A stretch of DNA of 64,000 nucleotides from Pseudomonadales bacterium (lineage in GTDB: Bacteria > Pseudomonadota > Gammaproteobacteria > Pseudomonadales > UBA5862): positions 682,001 to 746,000 of the forward strand of contig JACKOQ010000001.1 of NCBI GenBank assembly GCA_024234215.1, written 5' to 3'. Position 1 is the first letter of the stretch, and every line of letters starts with the position of its first letter. A program made the position numbers and the translations under genes. The notes beneath the pieces were generated by a model. That model did no database searches. It saw only the letters and a list, made by a program, of their open reading frames with translations, and was not told the origin of the DNA. Shown here in pieces: positions 61,934-64,000 of the stretch.

Positions 61934-64000
61934 ATGACTCCTTCGTCTTCTTCTGTTTCGCCGCCCGTTTCCATGGTGCTCGATGAAACCCAGCGGCGCA
62001 TCATCGAGGCCCGCCATCACGATCCTTTCGGTTATCTTGGCTGCCATCCACGGGGTGATCTCAAGGTGGTGCATGTTCACCTTCCTGGTGCGCGTTCGGT
62101 CCATATTGTGACCTCAAACGGTGCGCAAGAGCCACTGGAGCGGCTGGGGCGGAGCGACCTGTTCAGTTGGCAGGGTAGTGCCGACACATTACCGAAACAT
62201 TACCTGTTGCGCTGGGTCGACCGCTGGGGTGTCGAGCATGAGGCCCATGACCCCTACAGCTTTGGACCGCAGCTGCTGGAGTTTGATCTGGCGCTGTTTG
62301 CCGCCGGCAAGCATTGGCATGCCTACCGCTTTCTCGGTGCACACTGTCGCGAGATCGATGGCATCAGCGGGGTGTTCTTCGCGGTGTGGGCGCCCAATGC
62401 CGAGCGGGTCAGTGTGGTTGGCGATCACAATGCGTGGGATGGCCGCCACCATCCGCTGCGCTGTCGTGGTGCATCCGGGGTGTGGGAGCTGTTCATTCCC
62501 GGGCTGGCTGCCGGCCTGCACTACAAGTTCGAGATTCGCGCCCGCAATGGCGCCATTCTGCTCAAGAGCGATCCCTATGCCCAGGGCAGCGAGTTGCGAC
62601 CCGCCACCGCCAGCGTGGTCCGTGAGGCCAGCCGCCATCAGTGGCAGGATGCACAGTGGCTCGATCAGCGACAGCGGCATGACTGGCTGCATGCGCCGCT
62701 GTCGATCTACGAGGTGCATCTCGGCTCCTGGCGCCGTGACGAGGCGGGACACTTTCTGAACTACCGCGATCTGGCCCATGGTCTGGTCGATTACATCGCG
62801 CAGCAGGGCTACACCCATCTGCAACTGCTGCCGATCACCGAACACCCCTTCGATGGCTCATGGGGCTATCAGAGCACCGGCTACTTCTGCCCGACCCGCC
62901 GCTTTGGCGAACCGGACGAGCTGCGTTACCTGGTCGATCTGTGCCACCGTCATGGCATCGGTGTGCTGCTCGACTGGGTGCCGGCGCACTTTCCGCGCGA
63001 TGGCCATGCACTGGCATGGTTCGATGGCAGCAACCTCTATGAACATGCCGATCCACGGCGGGGCGAACACCGTGACTGGGGCACACTGATCTTCGACTAT
63101 GGCCGCAACGAGGTGCGCAACTTTCTGCTCAGCAGCGCCCTGTACTGGATCGAGGAGTTCCACATCGACGGCCTGCGGGTCGATGCGGTGGCGTCGATGC
63201 TCTACCTCGACTATTCACGCCAGCCCGATGACTGGCTGCCCAATATCCATGGCGGCAACGAGAACCTCGAAGCGATCGACTTTCTCAAGCACCTCAACGG
63301 GGTGGTCCATGAGCGTTTCCCCGGCGTGCTGATGATGGCCGAGGAGTCGACCGCCTGGCCGATGGTGTCGCGGCCGGTCCATCTCGGCGGTCTGGGCTTC
63401 AGCATGAAGTGGAACATGGGCTGGATGAACGACACGCTCGACTACATCGGCAAGGATCCGATCCACCGCCTCTACCACCACGACAAGCTCACCTTCGGCC
63501 TGCTCTACGCCTTCACCGAGAACTTCATCCTGCCTTTCTCGCATGATGAAGTGGTGCATGGCAAACGTTCGCTGCTCTACAAGATGCCGGGCGATGAGTG
63601 GCAGCGGTTCGCCAGCCTGCGGCTGCTGCTGACCTATCAGTTCACCCAGCCGGGCAAGAAGCTCAACTTCATGACCAATGACATTGCCCAGGGGCGGGAG
63701 TGGAACCATGACCGCGAACTGGAGTGGTACCTGTTGCAGTACCCCTTTCATCAGGGGGTGCAGCGGCTGGTGGCCGATCTCAACCGGCTTTACCGCAACG
63801 AACCGGCGCTGCATCGGCACGATTTCGACAGCAGTGGCTTCGAATGGATCGACTGCCATGACAGCACCCAGTCGGTGCTGTCGTTCCTGCGCAAGAGCGA
63901 TCAGGGCTGGTTGCTGGTGCTGCTCAACTTCACGCCGGTGGTGCGCGAAGATTACCGGGTCGGCGTGCCCGCTGCCGGCAGCTACCGGGAGCTGTTCAAC
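61934..64000 (+). CDS. glgB: 1,4-alpha-glucan (glycogen) branching enzyme, 3' end beyond window
   Basis: The first 689 codons of a GH13 branching enzyme are visible; the window ends before the stop. A carbohydrate-binding module 48 (about residues 135-230) precedes the catalytic barrel. The triad is intact: Asp417 (GLRVDAV), Glu470 (MAEEST) and Asp538 (FSHDEVVHG), each exactly 12 positions later than in E. coli GlgB, so only about 50 residues are missing. A conserved FMGNE motif just before AQGREWNHD reads FMTND here. It is divergent from glgC, with 229 bases between; I see no confident promoter in that gap. Confidence 0.96.
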   Translation, partial: MTPSSSSVSPPVSMVLDETQRRIIEARHHDPFGYLGCHPRGDLKVVHVHLPGARSVHIVTSNGAQEPLERLGRSDLFSWQGSADTLPKHYLLRWVDRWGVEHEAHDPYSFGPQLLEFDLALFAAGKHWHAYRFLGAHCREIDGISGVFFAVWAPNAERVSVVGDHNAWDGRHHPLRCRGASGVWELFIPGLAAGLHYKFEIRARNGAILLKSDPYAQGSELRPATASVVREASRHQWQDAQWLDQRQRHDWLHAPLSIYEVHLGSWRRDEAGHFLNYRDLAHGLVDYIAQQGYTHLQLLPITEHPFDGSWGYQSTGYFCPTRRFGEPDELRYLVDLCHRHGIGVLLDWVPAHFPRDGHALAWFDGSNLYEHADPRRGEHRDWGTLIFDYGRNEVRNFLLSSALYWIEEFHIDGLRVDAVASMLYLDYSRQPDDWLPNIHGGNENLEAIDFLKHLNGVVHERFPGVLMMAEESTAWPMVSRPVHLGGLGFSMKWNMGWMNDTLDYIGKDPIHRLYHHDKLTFGLLYAFTENFILPFSHDEVVHGKRSLLYKMPGDEWQRFASLRLLLTYQFTQPGKKLNFMTNDIAQGREWNHDRELEWYLLQYPFHQGVQRLVADLNRLYRNEPALHRHDFDSSGFEWIDCHDSTQSVLSFLRKSDQGWLLVLLNFTPVVREDYRVGVPAAGSYRELFN

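Noticed and set aside
1..64000. CRISPR arrays, rRNA genes, insertion sequences
   Set aside because: No regularly spaced repeats, rRNA signatures, transposase or terminal repeats were seen.

Overview
The window is a GC-rich chromosomal segment of a non-enteric gammaproteobacterium. The evidence is conserved gene order: ypjD next to ffh and a CorB-type gene; gltB-gltD-hemE; mutY-yggX; methyltransferase-rnhA-dnaQ divergent from gloB-mltD; dsbD-aroQ-accB-accC-prmA. A Fis protein, a NorR/Hmp pair of the pseudomonad FhpR/Fhp type and class I fumarase fit the same group. I cannot name the genus from sequence alone.

Layout. 1-4.8 kb: C-terminal part of a large filamentous-haemagglutinin-like exoprotein (DUF3739 type), a DUF938 methyltransferase, a small lytic transglycosylase, an acylphosphatase-DJ-1/PfpI fusion and an unknown small protein. 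4.9-12 kb: fumarase, a YegS-like lipid kinase, a coiled-coil membrane protein, CorB-type CBS protein, YpjD and Ffh. 12-22.8 kb: glutamate synthase (gltBD), hemE, a 7TM diguanylate cyclase, mutY and yggX. 22.8-26.6 kb: tRNA-Phe and tRNA-Val with clear promoters, a fatty-acid desaturase, fabI, phhB and an alpha/beta hydrolase. 26.8-30.4 kb: an HDOD-GAF protein and a TerC-zinc ribbon-HtpX membrane-stress cluster. 30.5-34.5 kb: a nitric-oxide detoxification locus (norR, sigma-54 promoter, hmp, HPP membrane protein) bordered by a 23-bp perfect inverted repeat. 34.5-40.6 kb: a reverse-strand run dsbD, aroQ, accB, accC, prmA and a DUF3426 protein. 40.7-44 kb: a small zinc-ribbon-like protein, an FAD-linked hydroxyacid dehydrogenase and a ThDP enzyme. 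44-48.5 kb: an accessory patch with lower-GC DNA, a heavily frameshifted PLD/DEAH-helicase/DUF3427 gene and a higBA toxin-antitoxin pair. 48.6-57.2 kb: dnaQ, rnhA, methyltransferase, gloB, mltD, fis, enoyl-CoA hydratase, a 3-phosphoglycerate-dehydrogenase-like gene and a CitE-like lyase. 57.2-64 kb: a glycogen/alpha-glucan locus (malQ, GH57, glgC, divergent glgB cut by the window end).

Most of the window is core housekeeping sequence: fatty-acid synthesis (fabI, accBC, desaturase), nitrogen assimilation (gltBD), DNA repair and replication (mutY, dnaQ, rnhA) and glycogen metabolism. The parts that merit a second look are the NO locus with its translationally coupled HPP protein, the acylphosphatase-PfpI fusion, the palindrome over the aroQ-acc promoter, the higBA operator/promoter and the decayed defence-type helicase.
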